64,000 bases of DNA from Acanthochlamys bracteata (Eukaryota; Streptophyta; Magnoliopsida; Pandanales; Velloziaceae), in assembly GCA_019914995.1 (NCBI GenBank), contig CM034127.1, forward strand, positions 7,254,001-7,318,000, written 5' to 3'. This document shows positions 52,391-62,896 of this stretch, in pieces. Every line of letters begins with the position of its first letter. Within the stretch, counting starts at the first letter, position 1. Under the pieces are notes generated by a model. The model worked only from the letters and a program-made list of their open reading frames with translations, was not told the DNA's origin and did not search any database. Position numbers and translations under genes: made by a program.

Positions 52391-53959
52391 TGTTGGAAAT
52401 ACAAGGATAATTTTGATGATAACAAAGAATTAAGAACTATGATTTATATAAGACTAATAATCTGAAAACAAGTCTGCAGGATTAGACAAACAAAGATCAT
52501 TTAATTTACAAAGAGACAAAAAATAAAGCCATCAATGACCCAATGTTATGCTACTACATCTTTGGACAGAGGACAAAGATACTGGGGATGAATGATGCCA
52601 CGGCTAAATAATGACTAATCTGCTATGTTGCTCATCAAGCAGACAGAGAACAATATACGGGACAGAGGATGCAACAGCCACATTACAGTCAGTTGTTTGG
52701 CTATCAAGAATATATGAACTTCTCTGTTTGGGACAAACCCCATATGTTCAAACGGCAAGTTTTTTGCCTTCAAAAATCACACCGACTCACAACGAAGTAC
52801 TTCAAAGAGAAGATTCACAAGAGCTAAAATCATCTTCACTTTCACACAAAAGGAAAGCTCAATAATCAAGGGAAGAAAGCAGTCAAAGTCATTGATCAAG
52901 TAAAGCAGTCAACCTACACTGCATTTATTATGGACATACCATATCAACTCATCAGCTCACCGAGATTCAAACAGAAGCTTAGCTGAATTAAGCACTCAAC
53001 CATTGGTAGCAAATTCAAATCTCTTCAACGAATTCAATGCAACAAAGACTTTGCACAAACACAGCTGAAGAACCACTGGACAACACCATTCCTTGTCTGA
53101 CGTGAAGAACCGAGCGCCAACAGCAACGTTCCTCAACGGCTCCTGCACAGGAAAGATGTTCTATAAAAAGGGAGTCACAGCAACGAGGAAACGTGGTGGA
53201 GAAATAGAGAAAAACAGGGAGAGAATATAAAGAAAATAGAAGTAGAGAGAACCCAAGCGAAAAACAGAGATATAGAAGAACTCTACCACTCTACACAAAA
53301 ACTCCCACCACGGTCACTTAACTTGACTACTCCACACAAACAAATCTTCTTTGCAAATCATATTGAAGAAATCTCTCAAGCAATCTCTCCGATCATCTCA
53401 TCGAATCACCGATTAAACACTCAACATTCATGAGATAGATCCCGCACTTAATACTTGTTTATTTTCTTGTAACTTGTCACTACGATTGTAAAGGTGGTCT
53501 TTGCATGCACCGGTAAAGGAAGCTCAGTAGAGCTTGGTGTAAGCTCTTAGACCTTGTAATAGTGCTAGCAAATCAACCAGGAGGGGACAAAGGCGTGTCC
53601 AGGAGGCTGGTAGGGGTTGTCTTGGCGAAGAAACCCGGTAGAGTATGTGTGCTTGGCGAAGCACTTCGCTCTAGGTGTATTTGTAGCTTATTAAAGGTCT
53701 AGTGAAGCTTTGGCTCTGGTGATAGAGCGACCGTGGATGTAGGCAAAGGGGTTTTGCCGAACCACGTTAAATACCCTGAGCACTACTCTTTGTTACTTCA
53801 CAAGAACACACTAACTCTTCATCATGCGCAGTTACAAAGATTGACACACAGCCGGCTATTAGCTCTCTGCCAGTAGGATAACAAATTTAACGAAAATTTT
53901 TATAGACTAACTCAAATCACCCCTCCCCTCTTGAGTTAATCTTGCAGGAATATCTAACA
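52391..53959 (+). repeat. Sire-C left (5') LTR
   Basis: The LTR is 1,569 bases, from TGTTGG to CTAACA, with a probable TATA box at 53162-53170. It pairs with 61336-62896. Differences concentrate in U3 and around CAG/CTG sites. It shares the GTGGATGTAGGCAAAGGGG and CTCTTGAGTT blocks with the Sire-B LTRs. Confidence 0.95.
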
Positions 53960-53961
53960 AT

Positions 53962-53973
53962 TGGTATCAGAGC
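53962..53973 (+). promoter_or_regulatory. Sire-C primer-binding site, initiator tRNA-Met
   Basis: TGGTATCAGAGC begins two bases after the LTR. It is the exact complement of the 3' end of plant initiator tRNA-Met, used by most copia elements to prime minus-strand DNA. Confidence 0.96.
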
Positions 53974-54021
53974 AGGCCTCCAAAAATCAAAGTTCTAACA
54001 ACCTTGAGGTAAAAGATCCTT

Positions 54022-56023
54022 ATGGCTAACCTTGTTCGTATAGCTTTTGAAGGTAGATCTTCCAACAGACCACCACTCTTTGATGGAACAAATTATGGCT
54101 ACTGGAAAACCAAAATGACAATCTTCATTCAAGCACAAGACTTCACACTATGGAAGATCATACGGGACGGACCTATCCTTCCAACCAAAACTGGTCCAGA
54201 TGGAATACGTATCCCCAAGGCTGAACGGGAATACATGATGAAGATAACAAGCTCATATCAATGAATGACAGAGCTATGAACCTTCTGTATTATGCACTGG
54301 ATCCTAATGAGTTCAACCGAATCAGTGCTTGCAACTCTGCCAAAGAAATATGGGATCAGTTGGAGGTAACGCATGAAGGAACCACTCAAGTCAAGGAAAC
54401 CAGAGTGAACCTACTAATGCATAAGTATGAAAACTTCAAGATGAACCGAGGTGAGTCCATTTCTCAGATGTTCACTAGATTTACTAACATTACAAATCCT
54501 CTGAAGAATCTAGGAAAAGTATTCAAACCTGAAGAACTGAAATGGAAGATACTGAGAGCTGTGCTGCCAACATTTGGATCTAAAGTAGATGCCATAGAGG
54601 AAAATCCAACTTTTCCTCAAATGTCACTGGATGAACTGATTGGCAAGCTAATGGCTAAGGAACTATCTCTGAAGAAAACTGATGAACGTCCTGAAGGGAT
54701 TGCATTAAAGATCAACAACCAGCAGGTAAGTGATTCTTCCTCTGATGAAGACATTGCACTCTTAACTCGTAAATTTAAAAGTTTTCTCAGAAGAAACAAG
54801 TTTAGAAAAAGAAGGGTTCCTGGAAGAACCAATAGAGGAGAGGACAGACAGGACACCAACTGCTTCAACTGCAATAAGCCAGGACACTTCAAGAACGATT
54901 GTCCACTGCTCAAGAGATCTAAATACAAGGACACAAGAAGAAAACGAGCTATGGCAGTCTGGAGTGATGAAGATGAAAGCTCATCAGAAGACAGTCAGAC
55001 TGAGACAGAGAAAATGAAGAAAGCAACTTATGCCTAATGGCAGATCATGACAATGAGGTAAACTCTACTGACTATGATGATTCTAATGAACAATTACAAG
55101 ATGTTTTTGATGAACTATATGCAAAATACCTACATGCCAAAACTGACTGCAAAACTATGAAGGTATGCATGCATAAATTTAAGGATGAAAACGAATGTCT
55201 GAAAAAGAAAATACTTGTTTTAAAAAATGCCTTAGAAGACAAAACTGATGCTATGAAAGACACACTCCATGCAGATTATGATCATATTAACTCTAAACTA
55301 TGTGCATTGCATATTGAAAATAAACGCTTGACTCAAATAAATGAAAAGCTTCATGTTAAACTAAATGAATGTAAGACTGGAGAACTGACAAGACGCACAA
55401 AGAGCTCAAGCATAGACATGATAAAGAAAATTGCTGAGCTTGAGGAGTTGAATGAGGCACTAAGTAGAGAGGTGGATAGACTGTCATACCCCACCATTCC
55501 AGATCTTAAACCATTCATGACTGATTATACAAATATGCACATAAAAGAAACTAAGCTGATGGAAGAAAATCAAAGACTGCTTCAAGAGAACAAAACTCTG
55601 CAGAGTAAGAACCTCGATCTAGAAGCATCACTGGCAAGATTTGTAAATGGAAAGGATAGACTAGATGCAATACTGGGAGCTCAACGCAGCCCATACAGAA
55701 AGGAAGGAATAGGATTCATTCTAGCATCTATAGCAACTGGTAAACAAGTCTCATGTTATGATCAGCCCTCCACAAGCCACTCAAGTATGGTAACAGAAAG
55801 AATGCAAAACAAAAATTTAATGTCTAAAGCATATACAGCAAATATGTCCTACTCCACAATACCTTTTGTTAAATGCTTTCATTGTGGCAAAAAAGGGCAT
55901 AATGTCAATTCGTGCTGGTATAAAAAGAACACCAATAAAATAAAAATGATATGGGTTCCAAAAGGAACATATAACAGAACTAACTCTTTAGGACCCAAAA
56001 AAATTTGGGTACCTAAGCACTAA
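54022..56023 (+). pseudogene. gag: Sire-C gag with two zinc knuckles, in three frames
   Basis: Gag forms the particle shell and binds RNA. The first frame, 54022-54264, carries the FDGTNYGYWKTKM start of copia gag. A shift near 54232 leads into 54261-55037, with the UBN2 core and a first CX2CX4HX4C knuckle at 54861-54902. The third frame, 55037-56023, overlaps the stop by one base (TAATG). It is a long coiled coil ending in a second knuckle at 55874-55915 and the WVPKG linker typical of Sireviruses. A TAA at 56021-56023 then separates gag from protease in the same frame. A coiled-coil gag extension is a known Sirevirus trait. The breaks may be real decay or assembly error. Confidence 0.9.
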
Positions 56024-56032
56024 AGACTTCTT

Positions 56033-59000
56033 TTGCAGGAAGGAGAGGAGCTAACCCGACTGAAAAATAGCAAATGGTACTTGGACAGCGGGTGCTCAAG
56101 ACATATGACAGGAAATGAAGAATGTTTTAGCAGTCTACAAAAACAATTCGATGGAAATGTAATCCTTGGAGACAACAGTAAGTGCAAAGTAATAGGCATA
56201 GGAAAAATAGGTAATCCTTCCTCCCTATGCATAGAAAATATTTTTCATGTTAAAGGATTAAAACATAACCTAATAAGCATAAGTCAATAATGTGATAATG
56301 GATTTAAAGTCAATTTTAATAATCACTGCTGCTCAGTTGTCAATCTGTCATCTGGTGAAGAAATACTAAACGGAAAAAGGGAAGGTAATGTTTATGTACT
56401 CTATATTGATGATCTTCCTAACAACAAAATGTGTTTAGTAGCAAGTCAGCAGGAAAGCAGCTGGCTCTGGCATAGACGTTTGGGATACTGCAACATTAAG
56501 ATACTATCAAAACTGTCCAAATTAAAACTAGTAAAGGGACTGCCTGAAGCCAACTATAGCCTGGATGAATTATGTGATGCATGTGCCAAAGGAAAACAAG
56601 TGAAGTCATCATTCAAGCACAAGCAAGTGATAACAACCAAGCAACCATTACAACTGCTACACATGGATTTGTTTGGACCAGCAAGAACAGCAAGCTTGGG
56701 AGGTAAATATTACTGTCTAGTAATAGTAGATGATTATTCTCATTTCTATTGGGTTTACTTCTTAGCATACAAGAATGATGCTCTGAAAACATTCATATGC
56801 TTTTTCAAAAAGAACTAAACCTAAACATCTGTGCTATTAGAAGTGATCATGGCAAGGAATTTCAAAACTGTTATTTTGATGAATTCTGTGACTCGAATGG
56901 TTTAACACATAACTTCTCTGCTCCAAGAACTCCCCAACAAAATGGTGTAGTGGAAAGGAAAAATAGATTGCTAGTAGAAATGGCTCGAACCATGCTCATA
57001 GAACAGAACCTACCAAATATTTTTCGGCAGAAACTGTTAATACTGCATGTCATATTATTAACCGTGCATTCATTCGCCCCATTCTTAAAAAGACTCCATA
57101 TGAGCTTTTAAAGGGAAGAATTCCAAATATCGGTTACTTAAGAACCTTTGGGTGCAAATGTTTTATCCTCAACAACGGGAAAGATAATCTTGGAAAGTTT
57201 GATGCAAAAAGTGATGAAGGTATTTTTCTTGGTTACTCTTCAACATCAAAAGCTTATAGAATTTCTAACAAACGAACTATGATTGTTGAAGAATCCATGC
57301 ATGTATTATTTAATGAGTCTAACAATGGGACGAGAAGAAATCGAGAACTAGATGCAGGATCAGAAGAAGAGGAAGAGCTGTTCCCATCGACAGAAAAACA
57401 ACAGATTACAGAGACCCAAACAGCAGGCGAACAGCCAGTTGAAATAACAGAGGAAGGACAGACTCCTGGAATTTTACCTGATCAGACAGAAACTCGTGAG
57501 CAGATTAGCAGGACTTTTAAATACAGATCCAATCATCCACAAGAAAACATACTAGGTGAGGTAAATGAAAGTACAAGAACTAGATCCCATTTTAAAAATA
57601 ACTTCATGCAGCACTCTGCATTTGTATCAAATCTAGAACCAAAGTGCATAGATGATGCATTGACAGATAGTTCATGGATCACTGCCATGCAAGAAGAATT
57701 AAATCAGTTTGAAAGAAATAATGTATGGCATCTTGTTAGAAAACCTTCAAACAAATCCATCATAGGAACAAAATGGGTGTTTAGAAATAAACTAGATGAA
57801 AATGGTATCATAACTAGAAATAAAGCTAGACTAGTAGCTAAAGGATATAATCAGGAAGAAGGAATAGATTTTGATGAAACTTATGCTCCTGTTGCACGTC
57901 TAGAAGCCATTAGAATACTACTTGCTTTTGCATGTCACAAAGATTTCAAACTATTTCAAATGGATGTAAAAGTGAATTTCTGAATGGTCTTCTGGAAGAA
58001 GAAGTCTATGTTGAACAACCTCCCGGATTTGAAAACACAAGCTGTCCAAATCATGTTTACAAATTGAATAAAGCTCTTTATGGTCTGAAACAAGCTCCCA
58101 GAGCTTGGTATGAAAGGTTAAGCACATTTCTGATTGAAAAAGGCTTCAGTCGAGGTAATATTGACTTAACTTTGTTCACATTACATGAAGATAATGACAT
58201 GTTGATTGTGCAAGTCTATGTAGATGATATAATATTTGGTGCTACTAATGAAAGACTGTGCAGAAAATTTTCTAGCTTAATGAAAGAGGAGTTTGAAATG
58301 AGCCTGATGGGTGAACTAAACTATTTCCTTGGTCTGCAAATTAAACAACTGAAAAATGGCATATTCATAAGTCAAAGCAAGTACATTAAAGAGTTGATCA
58401 AAAAGTTCAACATGGAAGGAAGCAAGGAGATAAGCACTCCAATGTCTACCTCTTGCAAACTGAACCGAGATAAAACAGGTAAAGCAGTTGATTAAAAATT
58501 ATATAGAGTAATGATTGGATCACTCTTTTATCTTACTGCCAGTAGACCGGACATTCAATTCAGTATATGCCTATGTGCTAGATTTCAAAGTGATCCAAAA
58601 GAGTCTCACATGATAGCTGTAAAACGAATTATTAGATACTTGGTAGGAACTAAGGAATTATGATTATTCTATCCAAGAGGCTGTGAATTTAACTTATATG
58701 CTTATGCTGACGCTGATTTTGGTGGCTGCAAGCTTGATAGAAAGAGCACAAGTGGCTCTTGTCAGCTTTTAGGAGGTTGTCTGATCTCATGGTGCTCCAG
58801 AAAACAAGCTTCAGTGGCGATGTCAACTACCAAAGCAGAATACATAGCCGCTGGAAGTTGCTGCTCTCAGGTACTTTGGATGAAACAACAACTTCTTGAT
58901 TTTGGTTGTGATTTTAAAAATGTACCTATATTCTGTGACAATACAAGTGCCATTAAGTTAACCAAAAATCCCATTCAACACTCACGCACAAAGCACATAG

Positions 59001-59158
59001 ATTTGAGACATCATTTCATTAGAGAGCATGTTGAATGCAATAATATAGTGTTAAACTTTGTTAATTCTGAGAATCAACTAGCTGACATCTTCACTAAACC
59101 TTTAGGACTTGACTCGTTCACAAAAATCTGCCATGAGATAGGATTATGTATCATGTAA
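56033..59158 (+). pseudogene. pol: Sire-C pol: protease, integrase, reverse transcriptase, RNase H
   Basis: The polyprotein matures gag, copies the RNA and inserts the DNA. Protease carries Asp-Ser-Gly at 56084-56092. Integrase has its HHCC zinc region from about 56468 and catalytic Asp at 56666, Asp at 56845 and Glu at 56953, a canonical D-X35-E spacing. Reverse transcriptase runs from about 57650 to 58490 with YVDD at 58217-58228. RNase H has its YADAD motif at 58703 and a KAEYIAA block near 58835. Breaks: TAA at 56288-56290, shifts near 56810, 57025 and 57970 (the first and last in A-rich runs), TAA at 58493-58495 and TGA at 58661-58663. All catalytic residues are present, so decay is recent or partly apparent. 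Confidence 0.92.
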
Positions 59159-59308
59159 CTATGCTCTGTTCTGTCTCTGTACGTACTTAGAATTCTGCAT
59201 GATAACAGTCGCACAACAGTCGACTGCAACTGATAGAACTATAGTAAGCAGCTGACCGGTCACGTGCTGAGCACATGACCCAGCTGACTCATACTAGGCT
59301 GTATGCAG

Positions 59309-59393
59309 TATAAGCTAACCCGACTGGGCAGCTCCTCACAACTCGTCGTCTTCATTTCAAATTTCCATCTCCCTCTCGAATCCTAAACCCTAA
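59309..59393 (+). promoter_or_regulatory. Gene-like leader before ORF3 (TATA motif, telo-box)
   Basis: Between the pol stop (59158) and the ORF3 ATG (59416) are TATAAG at 59309-59314, a CT-rich stretch at 59345-59378 and AAACCCTAA at 59385-59393. The last is the telo-box found in 5' leaders of many plant housekeeping genes. GCAATGGCC around the ATG is a good plant start context. The set looks like a small promoter and 5' UTR. A pyrimidine tract ending in AG near 59190 could instead be a splice acceptor. Confidence 0.4.
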
Positions 59394-59415
59394 GCCAAAT
59401 TCCCAAACCTCTGCA

Positions 59416-60896
59416 ATGGCCAAGAAAAATCAGAAAACTCAGGCAAGAAGCTCCAGAACTGTCCACGACCATGACGAGAGATTCATCGGCAAGGAGGAAT
59501 TCGAGAAATACAGTCGGCAGCTAGCAATTCCAATTCTGACGCCGGCAAGCGTAAATTTCGACGACTTCAACTACTACGGCCTTGAAGTGGATGAAATTTT
59601 TGAGGCACAAGGATGGACAGCGTTCAATGAGTGGCCGGAAGAATTTTCAGAAGAATGTGTCAGAATGTTCTACGCCAATCTTCATCCGACCGGAGGCTCC
59701 TCTGTTCAAACCATGGTTAATGGAATCGAGATCAACCTGGAAGCGCGATCCATGTCCTTAATGCTCGATCTACCTTACCGGGAGGAGATGCCGCCTGCCA
59801 GTGACTCCAAACTGAATTACCTCAAGCAGGCACTAGAAACAGAGGTCGTAACAAAACTCCAATATGAGTCGGCCGCCCACTTACCCCTGTTGCCGAGAGC
59901 TCTCTCCATGTCATCTCCAAAGTAATAGTTCCTCCGTCTGGAAGCCGCAACATTATCACCAACTACGACGCCTTTCTGTTATGGAGGTTGATGAAGAAAT
60001 TGTCAATCAACCTCTGTGCGGTGATGTTGCACCACATGATGAGAGTCTCCAAGTCTGGCAGTAAGCACTTCCCATACCCTCATGTTATATGTAGGATATG
60101 CCAATTTAAGGCTGTGCCCATGGGAACCCTGCAAGTGAAGAAGATGATTAGGATGGATGCTAAGTTCTTGAGAGGAATCATTGAAGCAGAGGAAAGGCTA
60201 ACGTCCAAGCACCCTCCAGCTGACAATAACTCTGCAAGTGCCACGACAGCTCAGCTGACTCAGTGCTTGACAAACATTCTCAATGCCATCTTGGAGCAAA
60301 CTAAGGAAATTCAGAAGCTGAACACAACCTTTAAAGAGCTCAAGGACGCCATCTGCCAACCAGGGCACCCAAAGGACAAGTCAGCCAAAGATGAATTTGA
60401 GACTGGACAGACGGATGCAGAGGAAAATGCACAGAAAGATGGGCAGGAGGATGGACAGATGAATGCAGATTACTATAATATGGGGAGCAATGATCATTTA
60501 GCATCTCCAGCCAAGGCAACCGAGCACATGGAATCACCTGAAGAATGCCCAGCTGAAGGAGCTACTGAAGAATCTGATAAGCCATTATCAATTATCGTTT
60601 ATGAAGCTCCTCTGCCGGAAGAATCACTGTCCAAAGATACCCCAGCTGAGACCCAACCTAAACCCCTTACCACTGAACCTCCTATATCTGAAGCCCCATC
60701 AGCTCCCTCAACCGTTCCTAGCCTTCCCCCTAAGCGCAGGAACCAAAAACGCAAAGCTTACAAACCAGTCTCCAGCTCACAAGTCCTTGTTGATGAGGAT
60801 GTAGAAATACTTTCTCCATCCACTGCAGCTAAACCAAAACATCAACGTCCTAGACCTCCTGGCTGTAGAACATCATCTAGGCGTAGAAATAACTAG
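59416..60896 (+). pseudogene. Sire-C ORF3 (env-position, plant-transposon domain), one frameshift
   Basis: The first frame, 59416-59925, starts with a basic tail and continues with a globular part resembling the putative plant transposon protein domain found in many plant retroelements (DEIFEAQGW, FYANL, VNGIEI segments). A shift near 59890-59910 moves it to the frame ending at 60896. That part holds the rest of the domain, a predicted coiled coil around 60240-60350 and a long acidic Pro/Ser/Glu-rich tail with a basic C-terminus. This is the position of the env-like gene of SIRE1-type elements, but I see no signal peptide or clear membrane segment, so an envelope role is not supported. Unlike SIRE1, it is not simply in frame with pol after one stop. 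Confidence 0.8.
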
Positions 60897-61335
60897 TCAA
60901 AAACTTAGCTTAGGCTTAGTTTCATTATCTGTTTAAATGTTTGTTTTATGTGGCTGGATGTTTGCTTGTTTATTTACTTGTCACTAGCTATGCTTAAATG
61001 AATGGTTGAACTTTTCGTTACCTGTTAAAATTTAGCTATATTACATAAGCTTTTTGAGATGACAAAAGGGGGAGAAAGAAGAATTATTGTTAAAGGGGGA
61101 GAAAAGAATTATTGTTAAAGGGGAAGAAAGAAGAATCATCAAAAGGTGAGAAAGAAAAATTATTATAGCTCAATCTAAGGGGGAGCCATGAGCAATGAAC
61201 AGGTAAGTAAAATAGATGCACCAGTTGAGAGGGAGTCATGAAAAGGTATGGCAAATTTTCAATTCAAATTGATGGCTTACAAAAACATAAATCAATAATT
61301 CTTAATTTGTTTGTCATCATCAAAAAGGGGGAGAT
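60897..61335 (+). repeat. Sire-C multiple polypurine tract array
   Basis: AAAGGGGGAG-type motifs lie at 61064-61074, 61092-61101, 61117-61126 (variant), 61177-61185 and 61227-61235 (variant), and the functional tract AAAAAGGGGGAGAT touches the 3' LTR at 61322-61335. Repeated PPTs upstream of the 3' LTR are a published hallmark of Sireviruses. An upstream duplicate unit (AGAATTATTGTTAAAGGGG) accounts for two of them. Confidence 0.9.
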
Positions 61336-62896
61336 TGTTGGAAATACAAGGATAATTTTGATGATAACAAAGAATTAAGAACTATAATTTATGTAAGACT
61401 AATAATCTGAAAACAAGTCTGTAGGATTAGACAAACAAAGATCATTTAATTTACAGCAGACAAAAACAGCCATCATACAGCCAACTGTTATGCTACTACA
61501 TACTGGACAGAGGACAGCATACGGGACAGATGATGCCACAGCTAAATAACAGCCAACTGCTATGCTGCTACTGAAGCGGGACAGAGAACAACATACAGGA
61601 CAGAGGATGCAACAGCCACATTACAGTCAGTTGTTTGGCTACTGAAGCATATGCAGACTTCTCTGTTTCGGGACAGACCCATATGTTCAACGGCAACGAA
61701 GTTTTCCTTGCCTTCAAAAATCACCTGCACTCACAACGAAGTACTTCAAACAGAAGATTCACAAGAGCTAAAATCATCTTCACTTTCACACAAAAGGAAA
61801 GCTCAATAATCAAGGGAAGAAAGCAGTCAAAGTCATTGATCAAGTAAAGCAGTCAACCTACACTGCATTTATTATGGACATACCATATCAACTCATCAGC
61901 TCACCGAGATTCAAACAGAAGCTTAGCTGAATTAAGCACTCAACCGTTGGCAGCAAATTCAAATCTCTTCAACGCATTCAATGCAACAAAGCTTTGCACA
62001 AACACAGCTGAAGAACCACTGGACAACACTATTCCTTGTCTGACGTGAAGAACCGAGCGCCAACAGCAACGTTCCTCAACGGCTCCTGCACAGGAAAGAT
62101 GTTCTATAAAAAGGGAGTCACAGCAACGAGGAAACTTGGTGGAGAAATAGAGAAAAACAGGGAGAGAATATAAAGAAAACAGAAGTAGAGAGAACCCAAG
62201 CGAAAAACAGAGATATAGAAGAACTCTACCACTCTACACAAAAACTCCCACTGCCGGTCACGAACTTGACTACTCCACACAAACAAATCTTGCTGCAAAT
62301 CATATTGAAGAAATCTCTCAGCAATCTCTCCGATCATCTCATCTGAATCACTGATTAAACACTCAACATTCATGAGATAGATCCTGCACTTAATACTTGT
62401 TTATTTTCTTGTAACTTGTCACTTACAGTGTAAAGGTGGTGCTGCATGCACCGGTAAAGGAAGCTCAGGTAGAGCTTGGTGTAAGCTCTTAGACCTTGTA
62501 ATAGTGCTAGCAAATCAACCAGAGGGACAGGCGTGTCCAGGAGGCTGGTAGGGGTTGTCTTGGCGAAGAAACCCGGTAGAGTATGTGTGCTTGGCGAAGC
62601 ACTTCGCTCTAGGTATATTTGTAGCTTATTAAAGGTCTAGTGAAGCTTTGGCTCTGGTGATAGAGCGACCGTGGATGTAGGCAAAGGGGTTTTGCCGAAC
62701 CACGTTAAATACCCTGAGCACTACTCTTTGTTACTTCTGTCAGTAAACACACTAACTCTTCTGTCTGCAGGTTACAGTATTGACACAGCCAGCTGTTAGC
62801 TCTCTGCCAGTAGGATAACAAATTTAACGAAAATTTTTATAAACTAACTCAATTCACCCCTCCCCTCTTGAGTTAATCTTGCAGGAATATCTAACA
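61336..62896 (+). repeat. Sire-C right (3') LTR
   Basis: The LTR is 1,561 bases from TGTTGG to CTAACA, with a TATAAAAAG box near 62105. It is followed directly by Sire-D interior sequence (GTTAAGATCTCATG), so the right junction is a clean integration edge. Confidence 0.95.

Larger units (their letters stand above)
52391..62896 (+). mobile_element. Sire-C: Sirevirus (Ty1/copia) with gag-pol and ORF3
   Basis: The element spans 10.5 kb in the order LTR, tRNA-Met primer site, gag, protease, integrase, reverse transcriptase, RNase H, ORF3, multiple polypurine motifs, LTR. Integrase before reverse transcriptase defines copia. A long coiled-coil gag with two zinc knuckles, an extra ORF after pol and a multi-PPT array define the Sirevirus (SIRE/Maximus) lineage. 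The coding sequence is broken by several frameshifts and stops as assembled. There is no target duplication, because the left side is internal element sequence rather than host DNA. Confidence 0.95.

Noticed and set aside
59416..60896. ORF3 as a true envelope gene
   Set aside because: It occupies the env position, but I see no signal peptide, clear transmembrane helix or glycoprotein-like cysteine pattern; the plant-transposon domain fits better.
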